A DNA stretch of 64,000 nt from JAFAXD01 sp051985675 (GTDB lineage Bacteria > Pseudomonadota > Alphaproteobacteria > Rhizobiales > Xanthobacteraceae). The position numbers were made by a program, and so were the translations under genes. The first letter of the stretch is position 1, and each line of letters opens with the position of its first letter. Location of the stretch: assembly GCA_051985675.1 (NCBI GenBank), contig JBPYFJ010000153.1, positions 1 to 64,000 of the forward strand. Reading direction: 5' to 3'. A model generated the notes under the pieces. The model made no database searches. It was not told the DNA's origin and was given only the letters and a program-made list of their open reading frames with translations. Below, in pieces: positions 43,722 to 52,877 of the stretch.

Positions 43722-45998
43722 ATGCGGCTTTCCGGCGGCGGATTGGGATGGAAAACGCGGTTCCGGCGCTTGCTGCTGGACCTCGACTCGCGGCTGGACT
43801 TCGGCGTGTTCCAGGGCGGCAGCTGGAGCCGCGAGCTGTTCGAGCGGTTTTCCGATTTTATGGATCGTTTTCACGTCGCCGGATGGCGGCGTTGGCTCCT
43901 GATCGAACCGTTCTCGGAGGCCGCCACGTTCGGAGCCTGCGGGCTTGTCTTGATGCTGACGCTCGCCTCTCCGGCGTTCCTCGACACGGCGGATCCCGAT
44001 TGGTTGCGCAAGTCGGAAATCGCCGTGGTCTTCCTCGACCGCTATGGCAACGAAGTCGGCAGCCGCGGGGTCAAGCAGAACGATTCGATCGCGCTCGAGG
44101 AGATGCCCGATCATCTGCTCAAGGCCGTGCTCGCAACGGAAGATCGGCGTTTCTACGACCATTTCGGCATCGACGTGCCCGGCACACTGCGCGCGCTCGT
44201 CACCAACGCGCGTGCCGGCGGCGTCCGGCAGGGCGGCTCGTCGATCACGCAGCAGCTCGCTAAGAACATCTTCCTCAACAACGAACGGACCATCGAGCGC
44301 AAGATTACCGAGGCGTTTCTCGCGCTTTGGCTCGAGTCGCGCCTGACCAAGAGTGAAATTCTCAAGCTTTACCTCGATCGCGCCTACATGGGCGGCGGAA
44401 CGTTCGGCGTGAACGCCGCCGCGCAGTATTATTTCGGCAAGTCGGCGCGCGACGTGAACCTGGCCGAGGCTGCGATGCTGGCGGGCCTGTTCAAAGCACC
44501 GACGAAGTTTGCCCCACACATTAACCTGCCGGCCGCCAGGGCGCGCGCCAACACCGTGCTCGACAATCTGGTCGAAGCCGGCTTCATGACCGAAGGCCAA
44601 GTGTTCGGCGCACGGCGCAACCCGGCGACCCCGGTCGATCGGCGCGACGACACTGCTCCCAACTACTATCTGGACAAGGCCTTCGACGAGATGGCGAAGC
44701 TCGTCGCCAGGCTTCCCAAGACCATCACCGAACGCACGTTTACGGCGCGCCTCGCGCTCGACATGAACCTGCAGCGCGCGGCCGAAAACGCCGTCGAAAG
44801 TTCGCTCAAGAATTACGGCCGCGAGTACAACGCGCACCAGGCGGCCGCGGTGCTCGCCGATCTCGACGGCGGCGTGCGTGCGATCGTCGGCGGGCGGGAC
44901 TACGGAACGAGCCAGTTCAACCGCGCGACCGACGCGATGCGCCAGCCCGGCTCGTCGTTCAAGCCGTACGTCTATTCGACCGCGCTCGCCAACGGCTTCA
45001 CCCCAAATTCGATTGTCGTCGACGCGCCGATCTGTCTCGGCAACTGGTGCCCGCACAACTATGGCGGAGGTTTTGCCGGCCGGGTGACGCTTGTTCAGGC
45101 CCTTACCCGGTCGCTCAATACGGTCGCCGTGCGCCTCTCGGTTGAGATCGGCAAGAAAGCGTCCAAAGGCACCGAGATCAACGCCGCCAAGCTCGGCCGC
45201 AACATGATCGTGGAGACAGCGCGGCGCATGGGTATCACCACGCCCCTACCCGATACGCCGTCGCTCCCCATCGGCGCCGACGCCGTCACGGTGTATGAGC
45301 ACGCGGTGGCCTATGCGACCTTCCCGAACAAGGGCATGGCGGTTACCCCGCACACCATCCTTGAGGTCCGTGCCGCGAATGGCGAAACGATCTGGCGTTT
45401 CGACCGCGACGGGCCGAAGCCACGACAAGCGATCAGCGAGCGCGTGGCCGCCGACATGGTCTTCATGATGAATAAGGTCGTCGAGGAAGGCACCGCCCGC
45501 CGTGCCATGCTCAACGGCGTCAAAGCCGCGGGAAAGACCGGAACCACCAACGGTTATCGTGACGCCTGGTTCGTTGGCTATACCGGCAACTACGTGTGCG
45601 GCGTCTGGTTTGGCAACGACGACTATGCGCCGCTCAATCGGATGACCGGCGGCTCCCTGCCGGCCCAGACCTGGCACGAGATCATGGCTTATGCCCACCA
45701 GGGGATCGAGTTGAAGAATATCCCCGGCCTGCCGCCCAACCCGTCAACCATCGCTCCGCCGGATCTGGTATCGCAAGCGAGCCCCAACTCGAGCGACGTG
45801 CTGCCGCGCCCGGCGCTGCTCACGCAGCGTGGTGCGCAAGTGCTGCTGCGAATTGAGCGGGCGATGGAGGAGGCGGTCCGCACGCTTCCGGCGTCCGGTC
45901 AGTCGGCGGAGGCTCCGACCCAGCCGGGCGAACCGGCGCGCTCGGTTGCGACCGCTACCGAACCGCAATCCGGACGCCCAGGTGCGAACAGCGAGTGA
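43722..45998 (+). CDS. Class A penicillin-binding protein (PBP1a-type, glycosyltransferase plus transpeptidase)
   Basis: 758 aa. A short cytoplasmic N-terminus and one helix (about 65-90) precede the GT51 domain: ATEDRRFYDHFGIDVPGTLRA (catalytic Glu), GGSSITQQLAKN, RKITEAFLALWLE, KSEILKLYLDRAYMGGGTFG. The transpeptidase domain has S411-x-x-K414 in RQPGSSFKPYVYS, SLN in TRSLNTVAVRLS, and K605-T-G-T in AGKTGTTNGYRDAWFVGYTG. It polymerises and cross-links peptidoglycan on the outer face of the inner membrane. The C-terminal 70 residues are Pro/Ser/Ala-rich. Confidence 0.95.
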   Translation: MRLSGGGLGWKTRFRRLLLDLDSRLDFGVFQGGSWSRELFERFSDFMDRFHVAGWRRWLLIEPFSEAATFGACGLVLMLTLASPAFLDTADPDWLRKSEIAVVFLDRYGNEVGSRGVKQNDSIALEEMPDHLLKAVLATEDRRFYDHFGIDVPGTLRALVTNARAGGVRQGGSSITQQLAKNIFLNNERTIERKITEAFLALWLESRLTKSEILKLYLDRAYMGGGTFGVNAAAQYYFGKSARDVNLAEAAMLAGLFKAPTKFAPHINLPAARARANTVLDNLVEAGFMTEGQVFGARRNPATPVDRRDDTAPNYYLDKAFDEMAKLVARLPKTITERTFTARLALDMNLQRAAENAVESSLKNYGREYNAHQAAAVLADLDGGVRAIVGGRDYGTSQFNRATDAMRQPGSSFKPYVYSTALANGFTPNSIVVDAPICLGNWCPHNYGGGFAGRVTLVQALTRSLNTVAVRLSVEIGKKASKGTEINAAKLGRNMIVETARRMGITTPLPDTPSLPIGADAVTVYEHAVAYATFPNKGMAVTPHTILEVRAANGETIWRFDRDGPKPRQAISERVAADMVFMMNKVVEEGTARRAMLNGVKAAGKTGTTNGYRDAWFVGYTGNYVCGVWFGNDDYAPLNRMTGGSLPAQTWHEIMAYAHQGIELKNIPGLPPNPSTIAPPDLVSQASPNSSDVLPRPALLTQRGAQVLLRIERAMEEAVRTLPASGQSAEAPTQPGEPARSVATATEPQSGRPGANSE

Positions 45999-46106
45999 TC
46001 TGGCCGCGGTGCTGGCCTCGACCGGGTCCAGCATGCGGGGTCAAATGGTCTGTGCGGATGAGCCGCGTTCATCGGACATGCCTCAACATCATATCATCCG
46101 AGCCTG

Positions 46107-46685
46107 ATGCGCCTGCTGGTTGGAGCATTGCTGTGTTTTGCGGTCGCGGCGGCGGTCGGCATCGGCTCAACGTGGCTCGCCGTCAGTCGCGGGGTGACGA
46201 TTGAAGGGCTCACCGTCGGCGCCTGGACCGCGCGACCGAAAATCGGTACGGCGGAGATCGACCCTTATGCGCGAGCCGAGATCGAACGGCGCGGCGAATT
46301 ACAACTCGCGCTCGGCGACGGGGTCGCGTTCGTGGCGCAAACCGACGACGCGGACCGCCCTCTCGACGGGCGTTGTGACGTCACGGTTCGCGGAATCACG
46401 CCGCAGGCCCGTTTCTTCACGCTCACCCTGTACGACCCGAGCGGGAAGCTCGTCGGCAACACCATCAATCGCTACGGTTTCACCAGCCAGGAGTTGATCC
46501 GCCAATCGGACGGCAGCTTCGAGGTCGCCGTCGGGCCACGCGCCCGCCCGGGCAACTGGCTGCCGACCGGCGGAATTGAGCGTTATTTGCTGTTGCTTCG
46601 ACTCTATGACACGCCGGTCGGCATCGCCACAAAAGGCGGCCGCGAGACGCCGATGCCGACCGTCGCGACGGGACGGTGCCAATGA
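46107..46685 (+). CDS. DUF1214-domain exported protein
   Basis: 192 aa. One N-terminal helix (about 3-22) is followed by the DUF1214 domain: DPYARAEIERRGELQLALGD, then DGRCDVTVRG, TLTLYDPSGKLV and RPGNWLPTGG. The domain usually pairs with DUF1254, here encoded by the next gene with a 4-base overlap (ATGA at 46682-46685). The function of the pair is unknown. Confidence 0.85.
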   Translation: MRLLVGALLCFAVAAAVGIGSTWLAVSRGVTIEGLTVGAWTARPKIGTAEIDPYARAEIERRGELQLALGDGVAFVAQTDDADRPLDGRCDVTVRGITPQARFFTLTLYDPSGKLVGNTINRYGFTSQELIRQSDGSFEVAVGPRARPGNWLPTGGIERYLLLLRLYDTPVGIATKGGRETPMPTVATGRCQ

Positions 46686-47227
46686 TCCGCTGGTTGCTGT
46701 GGTTGTTGGCGGGGCTCGTGCTCGGCGGGATCGTTCACCTCGCGATGGTGCTGTATCTGCCGCGCGCAGCCACGCGCGATGCCTACGCGCGGCTCGAGCC
46801 GATGACGCCCGTCAACAGTTTCGTCCCGTTGCCGGCGCCGACCGCGACCGGATCCGTGGTGCCGTTCATGGATCCCGCGTTCGCAATTTCAATCTGCCGT
46901 TATGACCTGTCAAAAGGCCCCCTCAAGGTCACCGCTCCGGTGTCCCAGGCCTATACGTCGGTGTCGTTCTATACCCGCCAGGGCGCCGCCCACTATGCGA
47001 TCACCGACAAGGCGGCGGGGCGGCGCGTGATCGAACTTGATTTGATGACCCAGAAGCAACGAAGCGCGCTTCCGGAAGACGAGGAAGTGACGGCGGCCGA
47101 TCGCCTGATCGTCGAATCGCCGAGCACAAATGGGTTGATCGTCGTGCGCGCGCTTGCGCCGGAGCCCAGTCAGATGCCGATGGCGCAACGCTCATTGGCC
47201 GGAGCGAAATGCCAGGCGCAGTCCTAG
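46682..47227 (+). CDS. DUF1254-domain membrane-anchored protein
   Basis: 181 aa from ATG 46682, overlapping the stop of the DUF1214 gene; the GTG two codons earlier is not needed. One N-terminal helix (about 4-24), then a short DUF1254-like domain (RDAYARLEPMTPVNSFVPLP, MDPAFAISICRYDLS, SVSFYTRQGAAHYAITD). Translational coupling implies a two-protein complex in the envelope. Confidence 0.8.
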   Translation: MIRWLLWLLAGLVLGGIVHLAMVLYLPRAATRDAYARLEPMTPVNSFVPLPAPTATGSVVPFMDPAFAISICRYDLSKGPLKVTAPVSQAYTSVSFYTRQGAAHYAITDKAAGRRVIELDLMTQKQRSALPEDEEVTAADRLIVESPSTNGLIVVRALAPEPSQMPMAQRSLAGAKCQAQS

Positions 47228-47270
47228 CGCGGCCCTTTTTTGATCTCCGTGCAGCGCGACAAGCGCCGGC

Positions 47271-47468
47271 TCAGGATTGGCGCGCGCGGCGACGACGTCC
47301 GCGACCGGCAGGTGGCCGCTTCAAGCCGTCGTCCGGCGTGTCGCTCATCCGCTCGATGCGGATGACAGGAAGAATCATGATTGTTGCGGTCGCCCCCGCT
47401 TCCGCAATCTGCCGCTCACTCGCCCGTTCTGCGCGCCGCGCAGCCGGGAAGGCAATTACCGTCCCCAT
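47271..47468 (-). CDS. Small hypothetical protein with MGTVIAFPAARR start
   Basis: 65 aa from ATG 47468. The N-terminus MGTVIAFPAARRAERAS is of a type seen in many small alphaproteobacterial proteins. The middle ATATIMILPVIRIERM is hydrophobic and the end is Arg-rich (GRGRRRRARQS). The frame is open further up to 47636 but lacks a better start. Function unknown. Bases 47469-47660 hold a short direct repeat (CCGGTGTAGCG twice) and nothing else. Confidence 0.5.
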   Translation of the reverse strand: MGTVIAFPAARRAERASERQIAEAGATATIMILPVIRIERMSDTPDDGLKRPPAGRGRRRRARQS

Positions 47469-47660
47469 CGTCTTCGCCCCCGCCGCGAACCCCAGCGGCA
47501 CACCCCTCGCGCCGCGCTGTTGATAGGACAATGAGTTGGTTAACAGCGCGATAACGCAGGCGACTGATAGCTCATTCGGCAATGCCGGTGTAGCGATGGG
47601 AATACGATTCCAAGCCCGGTGTAGCGTCCCGAACACAATACCGGCCGGAAGTCGGCTGTC

Positions 47661-48008
47661 TTAGCGGGTAATCTGGTCCAGGAAATGCCGGCCGCCGCGG
47701 TCGTCCACTTCGATAACCCACAGGTCGGGATCGTAGCGCAGCTGGCGGACCAAATAGGCCTCAATATCCGCCTCAGGGGCAGGTTGCGCGGCAAGGCAGG
47801 CCGCGAACACCCGCTCGCTCGGGTGCGCCCCGTCAAACGCGGATTGCGGCGCCGGACCGTAGAGATCTGCGGTCCCGTCGAGGCGGTTGATCTTGACGAA
47901 GATCGCGCCGGCTTCCTCGGCACCGCGTCGCCGCACCAGCGCATAAGCCCCCTCGTGCTGACAGCGCCGCAGATAGGCCGAGGTCCAGATCGACGATTTG
48001 AGACGCAT
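47661..48008 (-). CDS. DUF1491 family protein
   Basis: 115 aa. MRLKSSIWTSAYLRRCQHEG, AGAIFVKINRLDGTADLYGPA and DPDLWVIEVDDRGGRHFL are the DUF1491 hallmarks, found in almost all Hyphomicrobiales. Cytoplasmic, function unknown. The start lies a few bases from a large palindrome (48013-48086), which could affect its transcription. Confidence 0.9.
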   Translation of the reverse strand: MRLKSSIWTSAYLRRCQHEGAYALVRRRGAEEAGAIFVKINRLDGTADLYGPAPQSAFDGAHPSERVFAACLAAQPAPEADIEAYLVRQLRYDPDLWVIEVDDRGGRHFLDQITR

Positions 48009-48012
48009 CCTA

Positions 48013-48086
48013 AGTGCCCCGAACCCGAAGTTCGCACATAATACGCGGCGAGTCCGAATGCGAACTTCGGGTTCAAAGGGGCACTA
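48013..48086. repeat. Large inverted repeat ending in GGCACTAG
   Basis: The left arm (48013-48036, AGTGCCCCGAACCCGAAGTT...) pairs with the right arm (48059-48085) over 24 bp, with only an AAA bulge at 48075-48077. The ends (AGTGCC / GGCACT) resemble those of the neighbouring element at 48101. This points to a family of palindromic elements with CTAGTGCC-type termini. Confidence 0.8.
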
Positions 48087-48100
48087 GCAAGTATATGATT

Positions 48101-48177
48101 CTAGTGCCGCTTATCGATTTGAAGTTCCTGAACGAGATTGCGGCAGGTGGTGCAGGAACTTCAAATCGGCGGCACGC
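48101..48177. repeat. Palindromic element copy with core GTGCCGC(C)GATTTGAAGTTC
   Basis: The left arm CTAGTGCCGC-TTAT-CGATTTGAAG, then TTCCTG (48101-48130), pairs with CAGGAACTTCAAATCGGCGG, then CAC (48153-48175). The left arm carries a 4-base TTAT insertion. The loop is 22 bases. The same core recurs at 50022 and 62117. Confidence 0.85.
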
Positions 48178-48180
48178 GGC

Positions 48181-48918
48181 TTATAGCGGCCTTCCGGTCT
48201 GCGCCGCCAGTTCGCGCACGAGGCGCTCGGACACCTGGCCCGTGACCGGCATCTTCCGATCGCGCTCAAATCGTTCGATTACGGCGCGCGTATCCGCACC
48301 GAGTATCCCATTTGCATCAAGGGGGCCGTAGCCGGCGTCGGCCAGCGCACGCTGGATTGCAGCCAACTGGCGCGAGGACGCGATCAGACCCGCAATCGGA
48401 TCCTTGCGCATGGAAACTGATCGGGTTGCAGCCGGCGTTTTCGCAATGGCCTGCAACATCGCCTCGCTGGCTTCGCCGGTGGGCTTGAGGCCGGCGGACT
48501 GCTCGAACTCGCGGATCGCCGCGTCGGTCTTGGCGCCGTGCGTGCCGTCGACCGGGGCGTCGTAGAACCCGCGGCGCGCCAGCTCGCGCTGGATGTCGGC
48601 GATGATCTCGGTGCGCGGGCGCGCGGCGGGATCCGAGCGCATGATTTCGGCGACCGGGGCGCGCGGCCGTGCCGCGGCAGGGGCGCTCGCAACCACCGTC
48701 GCCGGCGGGGTCGCAATCGCAAAGATCGGCGCCGGATGCGGCCCCGGCTGCAGGAAGAGCCCATTGATCACGACGGCCGCGGTTGCTGTCGTTCCTGCAA
48801 GCGCGAGCACGCACTCGCGCGGCCGGCTCATGAACACGCGCAGGACCGCCGGCAGCCGCAACGGCCGCGCACGATCGGCACTTGGCGTTCGCCGGACCCT
48901 GATTTCGGGGGCGCCCAC
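48181..48918 (-). CDS. Membrane-anchored protein with two peptidoglycan-binding (PG_binding_1) domains
   Basis: 245 aa. A basic N-terminus and one helix (about 33-55, ending FLQPGPHPAPIFA) anchor it in the inner membrane. Two PG_binding_1 modules follow: IIADIQRELARRGFYDAPVDG, then TDAAIREFEQSAG, and LAAIQRALADAGYGPLDANG, then TRAVIERFERDRK. It starts 3 bases after the sensor-less kinase gene ends, so the two form a unit. A link between cell-wall state and the kinase is possible. Confidence 0.85.
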   Translation of the reverse strand: MGAPEIRVRRTPSADRARPLRLPAVLRVFMSRPRECVLALAGTTATAAVVINGLFLQPGPHPAPIFAIATPPATVVASAPAAARPRAPVAEIMRSDPAARPRTEIIADIQRELARRGFYDAPVDGTHGAKTDAAIREFEQSAGLKPTGEASEAMLQAIAKTPAATRSVSMRKDPIAGLIASSRQLAAIQRALADAGYGPLDANGILGADTRAVIERFERDRKMPVTGQVSERLVRELAAQTGRPL

Positions 48919-48920
48919 AG

Positions 48921-49793
48921 TCAGCCGCCACTTGCGCAGCGGGCGGCCGTCGGCGCCGCGCCGACCCCGTGCCCGCGTTGATCAATGCTGCGGCGCCGCG
49001 GCGCGGTGCCGGCTGGTGCGATCGGCATCCTGACCCTCACGCGGGTGCCTTCACCGGCGCGGCTGCTCATCTCCACCTCGCCGCCATGCCGGCGGACCAG
49101 ATCCTTCACAATCGACAGTCCCAGCCCGGTTCCATCGCGACGTTGCACCTTCGACACACCCGCCCGAAAAAATGCATTTCCGACAAACGGAAGGTCGGCG
49201 GCGGCGATGCCGACGCCGGTGTCTTCGACCTCAACCACGAGTTCGCTGTCCTCGACGGCAGCGCTCAAGTTGATTCTGCCTCGCTCGGTGAACTTGATCG
49301 CGTTTGAGAGGAGGTTGATGAGGATTTGTTTGAACGCCCGCGAGTCGGCAACGACGTCGGGCAGATTGGACGGCAGATCAACAGCGAGAGTGAGGCCGGC
49401 TTGCTTGGCGTCGAGCGCCAGCATCGCGGCGCACTGCGTGATCACCGGACCGGGCGCAAATGCCTCAAGCCGCAGCTCGGCGGCACCTGCGTCGAGCTTG
49501 GCCATGTCAAGAATCCCATCGATGAGCGACAGGAGGTGATGTCCGGACGCGTGGATGAGCTGGGCGTAGTCGCTGCGCCGCGCGGCATCGAGCTTCAACG
49601 TATGCTCGTTGATCAACATGTCCGACAGACCGATGACGACGTTGAGCGGCGTGCGCAGTTCGTGGCTGATGTTGGCGAGCCATCGCCGGTCACCGGTCGG
49701 GCAGGGAGGCGCTGGCGCACGAGCAGCACGGCGCGCCGAGAGCGCATTGATCAGCGTCTCGATGTGATCTCGAACAGGCTTGAACCGATTCAC
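48921..49793 (-). CDS. Histidine kinase without sensor domain
   Basis: 290 aa from GTG 49793. Only about 36 residues precede HisKA, which has H44 in LANISHELRTPLNVVIGLS. HATPase_c follows (NLLSNAIKF, VEDTGVGIA, GTGLGLSIVKDLV). There is no membrane helix, PAS or HAMP. The last 30 residues are low complexity. It is a soluble kinase core that would need another protein for input. The downstream peptidoglycan-binding membrane protein is a candidate. It resembles the kinase half of PleC-type enzymes. Confidence 0.85.
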   Translation of the reverse strand: MNRFKPVRDHIETLINALSARRAARAPAPPCPTGDRRWLANISHELRTPLNVVIGLSDMLINEHTLKLDAARRSDYAQLIHASGHHLLSLIDGILDMAKLDAGAAELRLEAFAPGPVITQCAAMLALDAKQAGLTLAVDLPSNLPDVVADSRAFKQILINLLSNAIKFTERGRINLSAAVEDSELVVEVEDTGVGIAAADLPFVGNAFFRAGVSKVQRRDGTGLGLSIVKDLVRRHGGEVEMSSRAGEGTRVRVRMPIAPAGTAPRRRSIDQRGHGVGAAPTAARCASGG

Positions 49794-50259
49794 CTTGCCC
49801 CACGCCCGATTCTGCGGACGCCCCCTCGCGCCCGGAGATCGTGTCAGAGCTGACTTAAGCGAACACTAAAGCCGGCCTCGACGCCCCGCGACAACGCGGG
49901 ACATTCCCAGCCTTTCAATGTTCAATCGCAGGCATGGTGAACGGGACCTTGCAGGTACAGAATTCCCTGCGCCAATTCCTCGTCATTTTCTTTTTATGTG
50001 TTGTATTCTCGCACTAGTCTCGTGCCGCCGATTTGAAGTTCCTGCGGCGGTGGCCGCTGTGGATCACGACCTTCGGACGCGGGGCACATGTGGGCCGAAT
50101 CCGGCCTCCCCACGGTCGCAAGTTCGACCGCTTTGCGGTTGCCGGACAGCCTGGACGGCGTGCGCGCCGCGTCGATTTTTTTCGTTCGGGAAACCTTTTG
50201 CCCGCTTGGGGACACAAAGGGCCCGCAACGATACGCGGGCAGACACGTGGCAGCAACCG
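49794..50259. other. Divergent intergenic region with one palindromic-element copy
   Basis: About 466 bases between the kinase and the permease. It contains a T-rich patch (TTTTCTTTTTATGTG near 49987) and the repeat copy at 50011-50045. No gene is supported: the frame open up to the permease has no start with a ribosome site. Confidence 0.5.
50022..50045 (+). repeat. Copy of the GTGCCGCCGATTTGAAGTTC element
   Basis: GTGCCGCCGATTTGAAGTTC plus CTGC, identical to the right arm at 48152-48175 read in reverse. It is preceded by GCACTAG (50011-50017), the terminal sequence of the family. No full second arm is present here. Confidence 0.8.
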
Positions 50260-51597
50260 ATGACCCCCGCCAATAGCGGCAATCCCGGCCCGGCAATGGT
50301 GTCGACGGCAACGGCGACCGCGATCGTCATTGCCGACATGATCGGCGTCGGCGTGTTCACCAGCCTGGGTTTCCAGGTGAAGGACATCACATCGGGGTTT
50401 TCGATACTGCTGCTCTGGACCGTCGGCGGAATTGCAGCGCTGTGTGGCGCGCTCTGCTACGGCGAACTCGGGGCCATGTTTCCGCGCTCGAGCGGCGAGT
50501 ACAATTTCCTCGCTCGTTCCTATCATCCGGCCTTTGGCTTTCTCGCCGGCTGGGTCTCCGCGACGGTTGGCTTCTCCGCGCCGATCGCGCTCGCTGCGAT
50601 GGCGTTTGGCGAATATTTCAAGGCAATCATTCCGGGAATTCCGCCGTTGATCCTCGGTCTCGCGGTCACCTGGCTCGTCGCGTTTGTGCATTTGCGCGGC
50701 ATTCGCGACGGAAGCGCTTTTCAGAACGTCTGGACGATTCTCAAGCTATTGCTCATTGTCGGATTTCTGATTGCGGGCTTTGTGTTCGGCAGCGCTCAGC
50801 CGATCTCGTTTGCTCCGAGCGCCGGGGACTTGCCGCAGGTGATCAGCGCACCTTTCGCGATCAGCCTGGTGTTCGTGATGTATTCGTACTCCGGCTGGAA
50901 CGCGGCCGCCTACATCGTCGGCGAGATTCGCGAACCCCACCGCAGTCTGCCGCGCGCGTTGTTCACCGGAACGCTGATCGTCGCGGTGCTTTATGTCGGG
51001 CTCAATGCGGTCTTTATCTACACGACCCCGATTGACCAACTGGTCGGACAGATCGACGTCGCCGTGATCGCCGGGAGACATATTTTCGGCGAGTGGGGCG
51101 GCCGTCTCGTCGGTGCACTGATCTGCATCGGGCTCGTCTCCTCGATCAGCGCAATGACTTGGATCGGCCCGCGCGTGACGGTCGCGATGGGCGAGGATCT
51201 TCATCTGCTGAGGGTGTTCGCGCACAAATCGAAGAACGATGTTCCGGCCGTCGCCATTCTGTTTCAGCTCGGGATCGTCAGCTTGTTATTGCTGACGCAG
51301 AGTTTCGAGGCCGTGCTTGAATTCATCCAGTTCAGCCTGATCTTCTGTTCGTTCTTCGCGGTTCTCGGCGTTATCAAGCTACGGTACACGCATCCGACGC
51401 AGCCGCGGCCGTACCGGGCGTGGGGCTATCCGGTTACGCCGGTGATCTTTTTATGCGTTGCCGGCTTCATGATGTACTATCTTGTCACGACCCGGCCGGT
51501 GCAGTCGCTTGCCGGTTTCCTCATGATGATCGCCGGGCTTGCGATCTACTACGCCTCTCGACTACAGGACGTTTCAAAACCGCAGTACAAGATGTGA
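50260..51597 (+). CDS. APC-superfamily amino acid permease
   Basis: 445 aa from ATG 50260 (MTPANSGNPGPAMVSTATAT). About 12 membrane helices. APC features are IVIADMIGVGVFTSLGF in helix I, GALCYGELGAMFPRSSGEYNF at helix II-loop, YSGWNAAAYIVGEIREPHRSLPRAL in helix VI, and GYPVTPVIFL near the end. It is a secondary transporter for amino acids or polyamines; the substrate is not readable. The next gene begins 5 bases later and is probably co-transcribed. Confidence 0.9.
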   Translation: MTPANSGNPGPAMVSTATATAIVIADMIGVGVFTSLGFQVKDITSGFSILLLWTVGGIAALCGALCYGELGAMFPRSSGEYNFLARSYHPAFGFLAGWVSATVGFSAPIALAAMAFGEYFKAIIPGIPPLILGLAVTWLVAFVHLRGIRDGSAFQNVWTILKLLLIVGFLIAGFVFGSAQPISFAPSAGDLPQVISAPFAISLVFVMYSYSGWNAAAYIVGEIREPHRSLPRALFTGTLIVAVLYVGLNAVFIYTTPIDQLVGQIDVAVIAGRHIFGEWGGRLVGALICIGLVSSISAMTWIGPRVTVAMGEDLHLLRVFAHKSKNDVPAVAILFQLGIVSLLLLTQSFEAVLEFIQFSLIFCSFFAVLGVIKLRYTHPTQPRPYRAWGYPVTPVIFLCVAGFMMYYLVTTRPVQSLAGFLMMIAGLAIYYASRLQDVSKPQYKM

Positions 51598-51602
51598 TCC
51601 GG

Positions 51603-52877
51603 ATGTTGCGAAAAGCTGCAATCGCTGCGTTTGCCGCGAGCGGGATGACGCTCTTAGCGGCCGATCCGGCCGGCGCCCAGACCGCGAGCGCCGATGATAC
51701 CGCTCGAGTTCTGGCCGGAATGCCGCCGTCCGCCGGCTCGCCGCTCGCCCCGCTCACCCAGGATCCGACCTGGCAACAACACGCCCGCTATTTCAATTCC
51801 GCATTCGGCACGCTCGACAAGAACCAATTTGCCAAGATCCGCGCCTGGTCGAGCGCCAAGCTGACGGATCCGCAGCCGGTCCTGTTCTACATGTTCAGCG
51901 GGCCGGACTTCCTCTATGCCAACGCGTTTTTTCCGAACGCAACGACCTACGTGATGGCGGGGCTCGAGCCGACGGGTCCAATTCCGGATCTGTTGCACAT
52001 GCCGCGCGGATCGATCGGGGAAGCCTTGCGTCACATCGAAGGTTCGCTGAGCACGATCCTCACGATCAGCTTTTTCAAGACCCACGATATGCGCATGACG
52101 CTGGGGGCCAGCCGGGTGAGCGGAACCCTGCCACTCCTCTATGTGTTCCTGGCGCGCACCGGAAAGACGATCCAAGACGTCTCGCTGATCAAACTCGACG
52201 AGCAGGGCATGCCGCAGCCCGTCAGCGCGCCGTCCAGTCCCGGAATGCGCAACGCGGCGCACGGTGTCAAAATCGTCTTTGCCGGCGCCGACGCCCGCAT
52301 CCGGACGCTCTACTACTTCGGCACCAATATTGCGAACGACGGCTTCAAGGCGAGCGGCTTTGCGAAATTCTGCGACCATCTTGGAACCGGCGACGCGTTC
52401 ATCAAGAGCGCGTCTTATCTGCTCCACAGCAATGGTTTTTCCGACGTCCGCAATTTCCTGCTCCGGCACGCCGTACAGGTTCTGCAGGACGACACCGGCA
52501 TACCGGTCAGCTATTTCGCACCGGATAAATGGCAGCTGCGCCCGTTCGGTCGTTACACCGGTCCGATCGCGATGTTTGCCCGCAACTATCAGCCTCGACT
52601 GACGCAGCTGTTTCAAAAGGGCCGCACCGAGCCGCTCGATTTCGGTCTCGGCTACCAATGGCGCGTATTGGGCTCCAATCTGCTGCTCGCCACCAGGCTG
52701 GAGGCGCCGCAGCCGGAGGCCATCGAATCGATCGCAAGCCAGGGACCTGACGCTCAGCCCGCGGATGATCAGGCTGCTGCCAAAAAAACGTCGTCAAAAA
52801 GCACTGTCAAAACCCAAAAGCGCGCCGCCGGGCCGCGTCCCGCGCCGTTTTATTTTCCGTTTTTCTTCGGCCGCTGA
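51603..52877 (+). CDS. Exported protein of unknown function
   Basis: 424 aa from ATG 51603; the longer frame overlaps the permease. The signal peptide ends near GAQTAS. Segments such as FYMFSGPDFLYANAFFPNA, YVMAGLEPTGPIPD and DDTGIPVSYFAPDKWQLRPFG give the feel of a globular periplasmic domain. The C-terminus is Lys/Ala-rich then aromatic (PFYFPFFFGR). I recognise no catalytic motif. Conservation with the permease suggests a functional link, unproven. Confidence 0.75.
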   Translation: MLRKAAIAAFAASGMTLLAADPAGAQTASADDTARVLAGMPPSAGSPLAPLTQDPTWQQHARYFNSAFGTLDKNQFAKIRAWSSAKLTDPQPVLFYMFSGPDFLYANAFFPNATTYVMAGLEPTGPIPDLLHMPRGSIGEALRHIEGSLSTILTISFFKTHDMRMTLGASRVSGTLPLLYVFLARTGKTIQDVSLIKLDEQGMPQPVSAPSSPGMRNAAHGVKIVFAGADARIRTLYYFGTNIANDGFKASGFAKFCDHLGTGDAFIKSASYLLHSNGFSDVRNFLLRHAVQVLQDDTGIPVSYFAPDKWQLRPFGRYTGPIAMFARNYQPRLTQLFQKGRTEPLDFGLGYQWRVLGSNLLLATRLEAPQPEAIESIASQGPDAQPADDQAAAKKTSSKSTVKTQKRAAGPRPAPFYFPFFFGR

